Positions 17,830 through 28,506 of a stretch of DNA of 55,440 bases are shown piece after piece. Each line of letters begins with the position of its first letter. Position 1 is the first letter of the stretch. Below the pieces are notes generated by a model. The model saw only the letters and a program-made list of their open reading frames with translations. It was not told the DNA's origin and searched no databases. The DNA comes from Herminiimonas sp. (lineage in GTDB: Bacteria > Pseudomonadota > Gammaproteobacteria > Burkholderiales > Burkholderiaceae_D): positions 1 to 55,440 of the forward strand of contig JACMRD010000129.1 in assembly GCA_014376645.1 (NCBI GenBank), in the 5' to 3' direction. Made by a program: the position numbers and the translations under genes.

Positions 17830-18468
17830 ATGACGTTACGCCTGGGCGATACCGCACCCGATTTCACACAGGATTCATCGATCGGCAAACTGAATTTCTA
17901 CGAGTGGGCAGGTGACTCGTGGGTCGTGCTGTTTTCGCATCCCGCTGATTTCACCCCCGTCTGCACGACCGAGCTAGGCCTGACCGCACGCTTGAAGCCT
18001 GAATTCGACAAGCGCAACGTCAAGGCAATCGCCCTGTCGGTCGACACGGCAGACAAGCACGTGCAATGGATCAAGGACATTGAAGACACGCAGCAGACCG
18101 TAGTCGGCTTCCCCATCATCGCCGATGCCGACACGTCGGTAGCGCTGCAGTTCGACATGATCCATCCAAATCAGTCCGAGACCATGACCGTGCGTTCGCT
18201 GTTCATCATCGACCCCAAGAAGAAGGTTCGTCTGATGATCACTTATCCGATGAGTACCGGGCGTAATTTCGACGAAGTGCTGCGGGTGATCGATGCGCTG
18301 CAGCTGACGGATGGCTACACGGTTGCCACGCCAGGCAACTGGCGTGATGGCGATGACGTCATCATTCCGCTGTCGATCCAGGACGAGGCAGTGATTCGTC
18401 AGAAGTATCCCAAAGGCTTTACGGCGCAGCGGCCGTATCTCCGCGTGACACCACAGCCGAACAAATAA
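17830..18468 (+). CDS. 1-Cys peroxiredoxin (Prx6 type)
   Basis: A cytoplasmic thiol peroxidase expected to reduce hydrogen peroxide and organic peroxides. The motif HPADFTPVCTTELG carries the peroxidatic Cys45. The long C-terminal domain (YPKGFTAQRPYLRVTPQPNK region) and the length of 212 residues mark the Prx6 subfamily rather than AhpC. No second cysteine is apparent in the usual resolving position. The open frame begins 15 bases earlier, but the ATG at 17830 fits the family and the ribosome-binding site. It is convergent with hemB and has its own promoter, so it is probably a single-gene unit. Confidence 0.94.
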   Translation: MTLRLGDTAPDFTQDSSIGKLNFYEWAGDSWVVLFSHPADFTPVCTTELGLTARLKPEFDKRNVKAIALSVDTADKHVQWIKDIEDTQQTVVGFPIIADADTSVALQFDMIHPNQSETMTVRSLFIIDPKKKVRLMITYPMSTGRNFDEVLRVIDALQLTDGYTVATPGNWRDGDDVIIPLSIQDEAVIRQKYPKGFTAQRPYLRVTPQPNK

Positions 18469-18514
18469 GCGCCCGGCGGGCGGTCGCAGGCAGGAGCGCC
18501 GCAGCCCTTTGTTC

Positions 18515-19716
<1,202 letters not shown>

Positions 19717-19761
19717 GCGGGTACCTAATGAAAGCAGGATAACCCGCTCGGTACCGAGCTG

Positions 19762-20475
19762 CTACGGCGACGTAGCCGGTTGCGCCGCATGCTCAACCGC
19801 ATGCACAGCGGCAGGTATCAATCCGACCAGTTCCGAAATCTTTGCATCAGCTTCTTCCAGACCGACCCGTTTCAATGCAGAGAAAAGCTGAATCGTGAAA
19901 GGAAATGCAGCGCCTTGGGCGTCCACATATCCGGACAGGATGGCTTTGGCTTCGCGTAGGGCATTCGCTGCATCGTTGCGGTTGAGCTTGTCCGACTTCG
20001 TGAGGATGCAATGGATCGGTTTGCCGGTCGGCGCAAACCATTCCAGCATCTGAATGTCGAGGTCCGTGAACGGACGGCGCGAATCGATGATCAGCACTAG
20101 CGCGGCTAGCTGGGTGCGATGCTGTACGTAGTCGCCTAGTAATTTTTGCCAGTGCAGCTTGGCCGAGCCCGACACTTCAGCATAGCCATAGCCCGGCAGA
20201 TCGACCAGCAATGCCCGGATTTCATCCAGTTTGGTTTCATCCTTGCGGTGCTGTCCGACTTGGGCGCCGCCAATCGAAAAGTAATTGATATGCTGCGTAC
20301 GGCCCGGCGTCTTCGAAGCGAACGCGAGCTTTTTCTGGTTGCACAGAATGTTAATTGCGGTTGACTTGCCAGCGTTCGAGCGACCTGCGAAGGCGATCTC
20401 CGGAACCAGGGTCGTAGGTAGATCGCGGAGGTGATTCACCGTGGTGAAGAATCGGGCTTGCCAGAGTTGGGACAT
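19762..20475 (-). CDS. engB: Ribosome biogenesis GTPase EngB (YsxC/YihA)
   Basis: EngB is an essential GTPase that helps assemble the 50S subunit. G-motifs are clear: G1 GRSNAGKST (residues 31-39), G3 DLPGYG and G4 TKSDK. The frame is open from 20562, but the ATG at 20473-20475 ([20 protein letters not shown]) fits the family and gives 237 residues. The stop codon is TAG. It is divergent from the cytochrome c4 gene, an arrangement common in Burkholderiales. Confidence 0.95.
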   Translation of the reverse strand: MSQLWQARFFTTVNHLRDLPTTLVPEIAFAGRSNAGKSTAINILCNQKKLAFASKTPGRTQHINYFSIGGAQVGQHRKDETKLDEIRALLVDLPGYGYAEVSGSAKLHWQKLLGDYVQHRTQLAALVLIIDSRRPFTDLDIQMLEWFAPTGKPIHCILTKSDKLNRNDAANALREAKAILSGYVDAQGAAFPFTIQLFSALKRVGLEEADAKISELVGLIPAAVHAVEHAAQPATSP

Positions 20476-20647
20476 AGTAGGGAGGTAAGAATAGGCGCAG
20501 AAAATACAGATCACCGGGCGAAAATGCCGGAAAGCTATTGTACAATACGGGGTTACGCGCAAGCGTGCCGTGATCGCGAAGTCGCATACGATAACAGCAT
20601 TGCCGACGCCAATGCAGAAATTTCCAATCGAGTCTCAGGGTGGTTGA

Positions 20648-21307
20648 ATGAACCGTTTGTTTTTAGCCGTAGTCAAAACAGTGTCGATCGTCGCCTTTGC
20701 GATTTCTTCGAGCGGGCACGCCGCAGAGGGAAAAAAAGGTACTCCGCCGGATCCGGTCAAGGGTGAAGCGATCTATACCAATGGTGATGCGGCGCGTGGC
20801 CTTCCGGCCTGTGTGTCCTGCCATGGCGCTGCGGGCGCATCGACGATTGCTCTCAACCCGAAGTTGGGCGGGCAGCATGAGGCCTACATCTACAAACAGC
20901 TTGTCAATTTCAAGGGTCCGGATCGCAAGCAGGCCGTGATGACTACCTACGCCACGATGCTCAGCGATGGCGACATGGAGAACATCGCTGCTTATCTGGA
21001 CAAGCAGCCGGCAAAAGCAGGCGCGGCCAAGAACAAAGACACGGTCGATTTGGGCAAGCGCATCTACCGCGCCGGCATCGCAGAGAAAAACGTACCAGCC
21101 TGCGCCGCCTGCCATGGCCCGAATGGCGCCGGCATACCCGCCCAGTTTGCCCGTCTCGGTGGACAGCATCAGGAATACACCACCGCTCAGTTAATGAACT
21201 TTCGTTCCGGCGCACGCAAGAACAGCATCCAGATGACGACGATTGCCAAGCGCCTGTCGGATGACGAGATGCAGGCCGTTGCAGATTACGTCGCCGGCCT
21301 TCATTGA
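20648..21307 (+). CDS. Cytochrome c4, di-haem periplasmic cytochrome
   Basis: A soluble or membrane-associated periplasmic electron carrier, expected to hand electrons to terminal oxidases. A signal peptide covers residues 1-27 or so (ends SSGHAAEG). Two haem-binding motifs are present: Cys55-Val-Ser-Cys58-His59 and Cys152-Ala-Ala-Cys155-His156, each in one of two similar halves that share a LGGQH motif. Length is 219 residues, as expected for c4. A strong terminator follows. The downstream genes encode the machinery that attaches its haems. Confidence 0.94.
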   Translation: MNRLFLAVVKTVSIVAFAISSSGHAAEGKKGTPPDPVKGEAIYTNGDAARGLPACVSCHGAAGASTIALNPKLGGQHEAYIYKQLVNFKGPDRKQAVMTTYATMLSDGDMENIAAYLDKQPAKAGAAKNKDTVDLGKRIYRAGIAEKNVPACAACHGPNGAGIPAQFARLGGQHQEYTTAQLMNFRSGARKNSIQMTTIAKRLSDDEMQAVADYVAGLH

Positions 21308-21368
21308 CAGGGTGGTCGCGCCGAATGTGAAATTTGTTCCGATGGCGCCAGATACCGACGCAGGACAG

Positions 21369-21393
21369 AAGGGTGGCCTAGGCCACCCTTTTT
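21369..21393 (+). terminator. Intrinsic terminator after cytochrome c4
   Basis: A perfect inverted repeat (AAGGGTGGCC with GGCCACCCTT, two-base centre TA, 21369-21390) runs into TTTTT. It separates cytochrome c4 from resB, so the latter probably has its own start. Confidence 0.85.
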
Positions 21394-21427
21394 CTTGAAA
21401 AAAATCGTTTGTGAATAGGCAAGAAAA

Positions 21428-23578
21428 ATGACCGTCAGTACCGCAGGAGTGCAGCTGAAGACCGATCGCCGCTGGCTGGCCGATGGCATCGAGCTCGTCT
21501 CGTCGATGCGATTCGCGATTAGCCTGCTGACGTTACTGGCGATCGCGTCGATCATCGGCACGGTGTTGAAACAGAACGAGCCGCTGCCGAATTACGTCAA
21601 TCAATTCGGACCGTTCTGGTTCGATGTGTTCGGCAAGCTGGGCCTCTACTCAGTCTATGCGGCGTGGTGGTTCCTGATGATCCTGGCGTTCCTGGTGCTG
21701 TCGACCTCGCTCTGTATCACGCGCAATGCGCCCAAGATGCTGAAGGACATGCGCAGCTGGCGCGAAAACGTGCGCGAGCAATCGCTGCGCAATTTCCATC
21801 ACAAGCAGGAGTGGGATGCCGGCACCGAGCGCGGCACGCTGACTGCCGAACTGGCGCAACGCATCGCCGCCAACGGCTACAAAGTCAAGATCGTGGAAAA
21901 GGACCACGCCACCCTGATCGCCGCCAAGCAGGGCGCCGCCAACAAGTGGGGATATATTTTCGCGCACGGCGCCATCGTCATCATCTGCATCGGTGGCTTG
22001 CTTGATTCCGATCTGCCGATCCGGTTCCAGCAATGGTTTTACGGGAAGTCGGCCTTTGCCGGCAACGGCATCATCGCCGACATCCCCGCACAGCACCGAC
22101 TCGGGCTGGGCAATCCTACCTTTCGCGGCAACACCATGATTCCCGAGGGCGGCAGTAGTAATACCGCGATCATCCAGCAACAGAGCGGCGTACTGATCCA
22201 GGATTTGCCGTTCACCATACAGCTGAAAAAGTTCGTCATCGACTATTACTCGACCGGGATGCCCAAGTTGTTTGCCAGTGAAGTGATCGTGACCGACCAC
22301 GAGACCGGCAAGCGCTTTCCCGCTACGATCAAGGTCAATGAACCGCTCGTCTACAAGGGACTGGCGGTGTACCAGTCCAGTTTCGAGGACGGCGGCAGCA
22401 AGCTCACCCTGGCAGGCTATCCGATGCAGGGCATGCGCAACTATGACTTTCCGGTGGCGGGCGAAGTCGGCGGGTCCACCCCCTTGGGTAATCCGAACGG
22501 GGCTGCCTACACGGTCGAGTTCAGCGGTTTTCGACCCTTCAATGTAGAGAACATGAATCCCGGCAGCGGCGGCAACGATGCCGGCAATACCGCTCAGGAC
22601 GTGCGGGGCGTCAAGCTGGCCAAGGGATTCGAGCAGAGATTCAGCGACGGACTCGACAAGCGCCTGGGATCGGCAGCCAAGAACGCCAACAGCAAGGACT
22701 TGAAGAACGTCGGGCCGAGCATCCAGTACAAGTTGCGCGACAAGACCGGTCAGGCGCGGGAGTATCAGAACTACATGCTGCCGACGACTCTTGATGGCAA
22801 CCGCGTCTTCCTGGCCGGAATGCGCGACACGCCGGATGCGCAGTTCCGCTATCTGCGCATTCCGGCCGATGACCAGGGCAGCGTTGACGAATGGATGCGT
22901 CTGCGCGCAGCGATCCAGGATCCTGCCATGCGTGCGCTGGCCGCACAGCGCTACGCTCAGCGCGCCATGCCGAGTTCGCGCGACGGCGCCGCCGACCTGC
23001 GGCTGCAGTTGGCCACGTCGGCGGAAAAAGGGCTGGGCATCTTTGCCGGTGACGAGCGGCAGGCCGGCTACGTCGCCATCACCGAGTTCCTGAAGCGCAT
23101 CCCGGCGGAGCAGCAGGAGAAGGCGGCAGATATCTTCATGAAGATCCTCAACGGCAGCCTGTGGGACCTCTGGCAAGCTGCCCGGGAAAAGGACGGCCTC
23201 AAGGGCATTGAAGCCGACGAAGCGCATGCCCGTTTCCTGCAACTGGCCACGAATGCCTACGCCGATTCTTACTTCTATGGTGCCCCGGTCTACCTGCAGC
23301 TAAAAACGTTCAGCGAAGTCAAGGCCTCGGTGCTGCAGGTGACGCGCTCACCGGGCAAGAACGTGGTGTACCTCGGTTGCCTGTTCCTGGTGCTCGGCGT
23401 GTTTTCGATGCTGTACGTTAGGGAGCGGCGGTTATGGGTATGGTTGAAGTCGCTGCCGGACGGTCATTCGCGGATCATCATGGCGATGAGCTCCCAGCGC
23501 AAGACCCTGGATTTCGAGCATGAATTCACGAAACTCAAGACGCAGCTGGCCCAAACAAGTGCCCCGCAGCAGCCCTGA
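21428..23578 (+). CDS. resB: Cytochrome c biogenesis protein ResB (CcsB), System II
   Basis: ResB works with CcsA in the inner membrane to move haem out and ligate it to apocytochrome c. The 716-residue protein has membrane segments near residues 30-50, 75-100 and 170-190, a large periplasmic domain, and a last membrane segment near residues 635-655 (NVVYLGCLFLVLGVFSMLYV). The N-terminal motif ELVSSMRFAISLLTLLAIAS is typical. The frame is intact. ccsA follows after 84 bases, consistent with an operon. Confidence 0.95.
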   Translation: MTVSTAGVQLKTDRRWLADGIELVSSMRFAISLLTLLAIASIIGTVLKQNEPLPNYVNQFGPFWFDVFGKLGLYSVYAAWWFLMILAFLVLSTSLCITRNAPKMLKDMRSWRENVREQSLRNFHHKQEWDAGTERGTLTAELAQRIAANGYKVKIVEKDHATLIAAKQGAANKWGYIFAHGAIVIICIGGLLDSDLPIRFQQWFYGKSAFAGNGIIADIPAQHRLGLGNPTFRGNTMIPEGGSSNTAIIQQQSGVLIQDLPFTIQLKKFVIDYYSTGMPKLFASEVIVTDHETGKRFPATIKVNEPLVYKGLAVYQSSFEDGGSKLTLAGYPMQGMRNYDFPVAGEVGGSTPLGNPNGAAYTVEFSGFRPFNVENMNPGSGGNDAGNTAQDVRGVKLAKGFEQRFSDGLDKRLGSAAKNANSKDLKNVGPSIQYKLRDKTGQAREYQNYMLPTTLDGNRVFLAGMRDTPDAQFRYLRIPADDQGSVDEWMRLRAAIQDPAMRALAAQRYAQRAMPSSRDGAADLRLQLATSAEKGLGIFAGDERQAGYVAITEFLKRIPAEQQEKAADIFMKILNGSLWDLWQAAREKDGLKGIEADEAHARFLQLATNAYADSYFYGAPVYLQLKTFSEVKASVLQVTRSPGKNVVYLGCLFLVLGVFSMLYVRERRLWVWLKSLPDGHSRIIMAMSSQRKTLDFEHEFTKLKTQLAQTSAPQQP

Positions 23579-23662
23579 GGCGACTCATCTATACTGTACG
23601 CGAGCTTCCGGCACGACGGTTCGATCCGCCGCGCGGGAATGCCGCCTGAACTGGAGAACACG

Positions 23663-24814
23663 ATGGAACTGACACACTCGCAAGCCTACGCGCCGACGCC
23701 GGGATTTTTCAAGCGACTCACGCTGGTCGACTGGCTGTACGGCGCCGTGCTGCTGTGTGCTTCCCTGTTCGCGTTAAACCGTTTCGGCGAGTACATGGAT
23801 TACTACGAGAAGCTTATCCTGGTCCTGGCCGCACCGACTTTTGCCTGGCTCGGCTGGCACTGGAAACCGGTACGCTGGCTGATTGCGCTGCTGGCGGTCC
23901 TGGCGCTCGGCGCCATGGCGCTGTACGGCGGCGTCCTGGACATGGCCAACAAGAAATTTTTGTTGAAGTACGCGCTTTCAAGCCAATCGGCGATCCTGTG
24001 GATGAGCACGCTGTTCTTCCTCTCGACCCTGTTCTACTGGGGCGGCCTGATCACCCGCTCCGGTTTCGGCGCTTCGGTCGGCAGCAAGCTGTGCTGGGCG
24101 GCCGTAGTGCTGGGTTTCACCGGCATGCTGGTGCGCTGGTATGAGTCGTACCTGATCGGCAGCGATGTCGGCCACATTCCGATTTCGAACCTCTACGAAG
24201 TATTCATCCTGTTCTGCATGATCACGGCGCTGTTCTACCTGTATTACGAACAGCACTACAAGACCCGTCAGCTGGGCCCGTTCGTCTTGCTCGTCATCTC
24301 CGCGGCAGTCGGTTTCCTGTTGTGGTACACGGTCACCCGCGACGCTGCAGAGATTCAGCCGCTGGTCCCTGCATTGCAAAGCTGGTGGATGAAGATTCAT
24401 GTCCCCGCAAATTTCATCGGTTACGGCACGTTCGCGCTGGCGGCAATGGTGGCCGTGGCTTATCTGTTGAAATCGCACGGGATGCTGGTCGACCGCCTGC
24501 CCGCGCTGGAGCTGCTCGACGACATGATGTACAAGTCGATCGCGGTCGGCTTCACCTTCTTCACGATCGCCACCATTCTCGGCGGCCTGTGGGCGGCTGA
24601 AGCCTGGGGGGGGTACTGGTCGTGGGATCCGAAGGAAACTTGGGCGCTGATCGTCTGGTTGAACTACGCGGCGTGGCTGCACATGCGTCTCATGAAGGGT
24701 CTGCGCGGCGAGGTCGCCGCATGGTGGGCACTGGTCGGCCTCGTCGTGACGACCTTCGCTTTCCTTGGTGTGAACATGTTCCTGTCAGGCCTGCATTCCT
24801 ACGGCGCGCTGTAG
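23663..24814 (+). CDS. ccsA: Cytochrome c biogenesis protein CcsA/ResC, System II
   Basis: The haem-handling partner of ResB. The tryptophan-rich WWD haem-binding motif is present (AAEAWGGYWSWDPKETWALI), and so are flanking conserved histidines (KIHVPANFIGYG; WLHMRLMKG). About eight membrane segments are predicted by eye. The ATG at 23663 (MELTHSQAY) has GGAG upstream; the frame is open 24 bases earlier. Length is 383 residues. The stop is TAG. Confidence 0.95.
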   Translation: MELTHSQAYAPTPGFFKRLTLVDWLYGAVLLCASLFALNRFGEYMDYYEKLILVLAAPTFAWLGWHWKPVRWLIALLAVLALGAMALYGGVLDMANKKFLLKYALSSQSAILWMSTLFFLSTLFYWGGLITRSGFGASVGSKLCWAAVVLGFTGMLVRWYESYLIGSDVGHIPISNLYEVFILFCMITALFYLYYEQHYKTRQLGPFVLLVISAAVGFLLWYTVTRDAAEIQPLVPALQSWWMKIHVPANFIGYGTFALAAMVAVAYLLKSHGMLVDRLPALELLDDMMYKSIAVGFTFFTIATILGGLWAAEAWGGYWSWDPKETWALIVWLNYAAWLHMRLMKGLRGEVAAWWALVGLVVTTFAFLGVNMFLSGLHSYGAL

Positions 24815-24912
24815 GCATGGCACCGCGGCCTTGCCTGCCGCAGTTGTAAGGTAAGCGCTGGCGTCGCCGACTCAACAACGATGTCATTTCTCGGCTCAAT
24901 CCTGGAGTATCT

Positions 24913-25893
24913 ATGCTGATCAAACGTAACCCCAACGGTATCGATCTGCCGTTCAGCTCGGAGATCACGCCACGGGCCGTCTTCGAGTCACGCCGCACTT
25001 TCATCCGGAAGATGGCAGTCGGCTCGATTGCCAGCGCCTCCATGCTCGAGATGGCCTCGCGGGAAGCGTTCGCGCAGGCACCGGGTGCAGCAAAGCTGGC
25101 GGGCAAGCCCAACGCGGCCTACGCGACCGCGGAGAAGCAGACATCCTTCAAGGATGCGACGACTTATAACAACTACTACGAGTTCGGCACCGACAAGGCT
25201 GATCCGGCCCGCACCGCCGGCACGCTCAAGACCCGTCCCTGGACAGTTGCCATCGAGGGCGAGGTCAAGAAACCAATGACGCTCGATATCGACAGCCTGC
25301 TGAAACTCGCGCCGCTGGAAGAGCGGGTCTACCGCCTGCGCTGCGTCGAGGGCTGGTCGATGGTCATCCCTTGGGTCGGCTATTCCCTGTCGGAGCTGAT
25401 CAAGAAGGTCGAGCCAACCGGCAACGCCAAATATCTCGAATTTATCACGCTGGCCGACAAGGCGCAGATGCCCGGCCTGCGCAGCCCGGTGCTCGAATGG
25501 CCTTACGTCGAAGGTTTGCGCATCGACGAGGCAATGCACCCGCTGGCGCTGCTCGGACTCGGCATGTACGGCGAGGTCCTGCCCCATCAGAATGGCGCGC
25601 CGGTGCGCATCATCCTCCCGTGGAAATACGGCTTCAAGTCGGCAAAGTCGATCGTCAAGATCCGCTTTGTCAGCGAACAACCGAAAACCGCCTGGAACAT
25701 CGCAGCCCCGAGCGAGTACGGTTTCTATTCGAACGTGAACCCCGACGTTGATCATCCGCGCTGGTCGCAGGGTACCGAGCGCCGCATCGGTGAGGACGGC
25801 CTGTTTGCCAAGAAGCGCAAGACGCTTATGTTTAATGGCTACAACGACGTCGCGTCGCTTTACAAGGGAATGGACCTGAAAAAGTATTTTTGA
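24913..25893 (+). CDS. msrP: Periplasmic methionine sulfoxide reductase catalytic subunit MsrP (YedY)
   Basis: MsrP is a molybdopterin enzyme that reduces oxidised methionines in periplasmic proteins. A Tat signal is visible near residues 27-34 (RRTFIRKM), followed by a hydrophobic stretch ending at AFAQAP. The molybdenum-binding Cys144 lies in [16 protein letters not shown]. Length is 326 residues, as in the family. The stop overlaps the msrQ start (TGATG), so the two are translationally coupled. Confidence 0.95.
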   Translation: MLIKRNPNGIDLPFSSEITPRAVFESRRTFIRKMAVGSIASASMLEMASREAFAQAPGAAKLAGKPNAAYATAEKQTSFKDATTYNNYYEFGTDKADPARTAGTLKTRPWTVAIEGEVKKPMTLDIDSLLKLAPLEERVYRLRCVEGWSMVIPWVGYSLSELIKKVEPTGNAKYLEFITLADKAQMPGLRSPVLEWPYVEGLRIDEAMHPLALLGLGMYGEVLPHQNGAPVRIILPWKYGFKSAKSIVKIRFVSEQPKTAWNIAAPSEYGFYSNVNPDVDHPRWSQGTERRIGEDGLFAKKRKTLMFNGYNDVASLYKGMDLKKYF

Positions 25894-26537
25894 TGGCATT
25901 CAATCCGAGCCAGAAGCAGTTCAGGATCGTCAAGGCCAGCCTGTTCGCGCTGGCGTTGTTGCCGTTCCTGCGCCTCGTCGTGTTTACCTTCACCGATCGG
26001 CTGGGGGCCAACCCGGTTGAGTTCATTACGCGCAACACCGGTGACTGGACGTTGTATTTCCTGTGCATAACCTTGGCCATCACGCCGCTGCGCCGCCTGA
26101 CCGGTTGGGTGTGGCTCGTCAGGCTGCGGCGCATGGAAGGGCTATTTGCGTTTTTCTATGTCGCGCTGCACTTCATGACATTTCTCTGGTTCGATCACGC
26201 CTTCGACGTGGCGGAGATGTGGAAGGATGTGATCAAGCGCCCCTTCATTACGGTCGGCTTCATTGCCTTTGTGTTGCTGATACCGCTCGCGGCCAGCAGC
26301 ACCAATGCCATGATCAAGCGGATCGGCGCCAGGCGTTGGCAGTGGCTGCACCGCCTGATCTATCTGATCGCACCGCTCGGCATCCTGCACTACTGGTGGA
26401 TGAAGGCAGCCAAGCATAATTTCGAACAGCCGCTACTTTTCGGCGCCATCGTGGCGACGCTGCTACTCATGCGCCTCTACTGGAGCTGGTCTGCGCGCGC
26501 GAAGAAACGCGCTGCACTGGCGCCGTCGACCGTCTGA
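25893..26537 (+). CDS. msrQ: MsrQ (YedZ), haem-containing membrane partner of MsrP
   Basis: MsrQ is a haem-b membrane protein that passes electrons from the quinone pool or flavin reductase to MsrP. The 214-residue protein has about six membrane segments of the ferric-reductase-like type and conserved histidines (YVALHFMTFLWFDHAF; LHRLIYLIAPLGILHYWW). The ATG at 25893 overlaps the msrP stop. A TTG one codon earlier is in frame but less likely. Confidence 0.94.
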   Translation: MAFNPSQKQFRIVKASLFALALLPFLRLVVFTFTDRLGANPVEFITRNTGDWTLYFLCITLAITPLRRLTGWVWLVRLRRMEGLFAFFYVALHFMTFLWFDHAFDVAEMWKDVIKRPFITVGFIAFVLLIPLAASSTNAMIKRIGARRWQWLHRLIYLIAPLGILHYWWMKAAKHNFEQPLLFGAIVATLLLMRLYWSWSARAKKRAALAPSTV

Positions 26538-26567
26538 GCGACGGGATCGGCGGCGCGACGATTCTCC

Positions 26568-27851
26568 TCAGCGGATAAGGGACTCGAGCGCGAACAGCTC
26601 TGCCGGCGCTTCCCTGCGGCGCACCAGGTGGGCTACGTCGCCATCGACTAAAATTTCTGCAGCACGGCCGCGGGTGTTGTAGTTCGATGCCATGGTCATG
26701 CCGTAGGCGCCGGCGGACATGATTGCCAATAGATCACCCGCTTCGATCGACAGTGCACGCGAGCGCGCCAGCCAGTCGCCCGACTCGCACACCGGCCCTA
26801 CCACATCGTAGGTCACGGCGGGTGTCGTGCGCGGCGTCACCGGCTCGACGCCATGCCACGCTTGGTACATGGCCGGCCGCATCAGGTCGTTCATGGCAGC
26901 ATCAACCACCGCAAAATTCTTTGCTTCGCCTTCCTTGAGATACTGCACTTCGGTCAGCAGTACCCCGGCATTGCCGACGATCGAGCGGCCCGGCTCGAAC
27001 ATCACCTTGATCGGCTTGCCCTCGTACTTCCCATTGCGCCAGGCGTGAATCTTCGCGAACAGCTTTTCCAGATACGTCGCCACCGTCACCGGCTGGTCGC
27101 CGTCATAGCTGATGCCGATGCCGCCACCGATGTCCAGATGGTGAATCACGATGCCTTCGCCCGCCAGTGCGTCGATCAGTTCAATCAATTTGTCCGCGGC
27201 TTCGAGCAACGGGGCATCGTCCAGCAACTGCGATCCGATATGGCAATCGATGCCCATCACATCGATGTGCGACAGCGCGGCGCCAATCCGGTAGGTCGCA
27301 AGCGCATCGTCGAAGGCGACGCCGAACTTGCTTTCCTTCAGGCCGGTCGAAATGTAGGGGTGTGTCATTGCATCGACATTCGGGTTTACGCGCAAGGACA
27401 CCCGGGCCTGCTTGCCTATCTCGGCGGCGACCGCGTTGAGGCGATGCAGTTCGGGAATCGATTCGACGTTGAAACAGAGAATGTCGTGGGTTAGCGCCAG
27501 GCGCATTTCATCGCGCGACTTGCCGACGCCGGAAAAGATGATCTTGCTTGCGCTGCCGCCGGCGGCGAGGACCCGCAGCAGTTCGCCACCCGATACGATG
27601 TCGAAGCCTGACCCGCACTGGCTGAGCAACTGTAGGATCGCCAGATTGGAGTTCGATTTTACCGAAAAACAGATCAGTGCATCGTCGGGATGGGCAACGT
27701 GCGCCTTGCAAGCATTGGCATACGCTGCGAAGTTGTCGACCACGGACGCTTTCGAATATACGTAGGTGGGGGTACCGAACTGCCGGGCGATGTCGGTCAG
27801 CGCAAGGGATTCCGCGCACAGGACATTATTTTTATAAGTGAAGGGCGACAT
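26568..27851 (-). CDS. lysA: Diaminopimelate decarboxylase
   Basis: LysA makes L-lysine from meso-diaminopimelate with pyridoxal phosphate. The cofactor lysine is Lys65 (CFSVKSNSN). The glycine loop HLDIGGGIGI, the phosphate-binding EPGRSIVGNAG and the catalytic CESGDWLA motif are all present. Length is 427 residues, about 420 in the family. It follows a small lipoprotein gene by 12 bases and is convergent with msrQ. Confidence 0.96.
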   Translation of the reverse strand: MSPFTYKNNVLCAESLALTDIARQFGTPTYVYSKASVVDNFAAYANACKAHVAHPDDALICFSVKSNSNLAILQLLSQCGSGFDIVSGGELLRVLAAGGSASKIIFSGVGKSRDEMRLALTHDILCFNVESIPELHRLNAVAAEIGKQARVSLRVNPNVDAMTHPYISTGLKESKFGVAFDDALATYRIGAALSHIDVMGIDCHIGSQLLDDAPLLEAADKLIELIDALAGEGIVIHHLDIGGGIGISYDGDQPVTVATYLEKLFAKIHAWRNGKYEGKPIKVMFEPGRSIVGNAGVLLTEVQYLKEGEAKNFAVVDAAMNDLMRPAMYQAWHGVEPVTPRTTPAVTYDVVGPVCESGDWLARSRALSIEAGDLLAIMSAGAYGMTMASNYNTRGRAAEILVDGDVAHLVRRREAPAELFALESLIR

Positions 27852-27863
27852 GGCGGAAAAAAA

Positions 27864-28097
27864 TCAACGGGGTGATGGAGTCGCGGCACTGGTCGACGTA
27901 GCGGCTGCTGCGCCATTGGCTGGTGCAGCGGGCGTTGCGGGAACGGGCATCGACGGTTGCAGAGGGGCGGGTGCTGGCGCCGGCGTGACAGGTTGTTTGA
28001 CCGGCATGAACAGCGGGCCTTTCTGGCCGCAACCCGTCAGCAGGGCGAGCGTGACCGTGATCGTGCAAATAAGCGGGGATCGGAACGGAGCAAACAT
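27864..28097 (-). CDS. lptM: LptM-like small lipoprotein (YifL family)
   Basis: A short signal peptide ends in the lipobox LLTGC, followed by GQKGPL, the conserved LptM signature. The rest is a Pro/Ala/Thr-rich tail without clear structure. LptM helps mature the outer membrane LPS translocon LptD/LptE in E. coli. A GTG at 28116-28118 is an alternative start; the ATG at 28095-28097 gives a compact signal peptide with the lipid-bearing Cys at residue 23. It leads the lysA transcript. Confidence 0.8.
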   Translation of the reverse strand: MFAPFRSPLICTITVTLALLTGCGQKGPLFMPVKQPVTPAPAPAPLQPSMPVPATPAAPANGAAAATSTSAATPSPR

Positions 28098-28146
28098 GAA
28101 CTTCACGATTAGAATCACGGTTTAAATCAAGTCGCTGGAGTGTAGC

Positions 28147-28482
28147 ATGACCGAATCAGAATTCCTGGGCCTGGCGGACGCCACGTTGTCGACGATCGAG
28201 ACCGCGCTCGAAGAGATTACCCAGAGCACCGACATCGATATCGAATGCAGTCGCAACGGCAATGTGCTGGAGATCGAATTCATCGACAATGGCTCGAAAA
28301 TCATCGTCAACAGCCAGGCTCCGATGCAGGAAATGTGGGTCGCCGCGAAGTCGGGCGGATTCCATTACAAGCGTGCCGAGGACCGGTGGGTCAATACCCG
28401 CGACGGCAGCGAGCTGTTCGCTGCGTTGTCGGCCATGCTCAGTCAGCAGGGCAATGCCGCCCTGGTCGTTACCCAGGGTTGA
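28147..28482 (+). CDS. cyaY: Iron donor protein CyaY (bacterial frataxin)
   Basis: CyaY binds iron and tunes iron-sulfur cluster assembly on IscS/IscU. The 111-residue protein has the acidic first helix (ESEFLGLADATLSTIETALE) and the beta-sheet core with VLEIEFIDNGSKIIVN and SGGFHYKRAEDRWVNTRDGS. The start is the ATG at 28147. It is divergent from lptM-lysA and convergent with mrcA, as in many Burkholderiales. Confidence 0.95.
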   Translation: MTESEFLGLADATLSTIETALEEITQSTDIDIECSRNGNVLEIEFIDNGSKIIVNSQAPMQEMWVAAKSGGFHYKRAEDRWVNTRDGSELFAALSAMLSQQGNAALVVTQG

Positions 28483-28506
28483 ATCGCGCGGCCCGCGAGG
28501 GCGGTG

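Noticed and set aside
21650-23242. 530-codon minus-strand frame opposite resB
   Set aside because: Antisense shadow of a conserved membrane protein gene with no recognisable domain.
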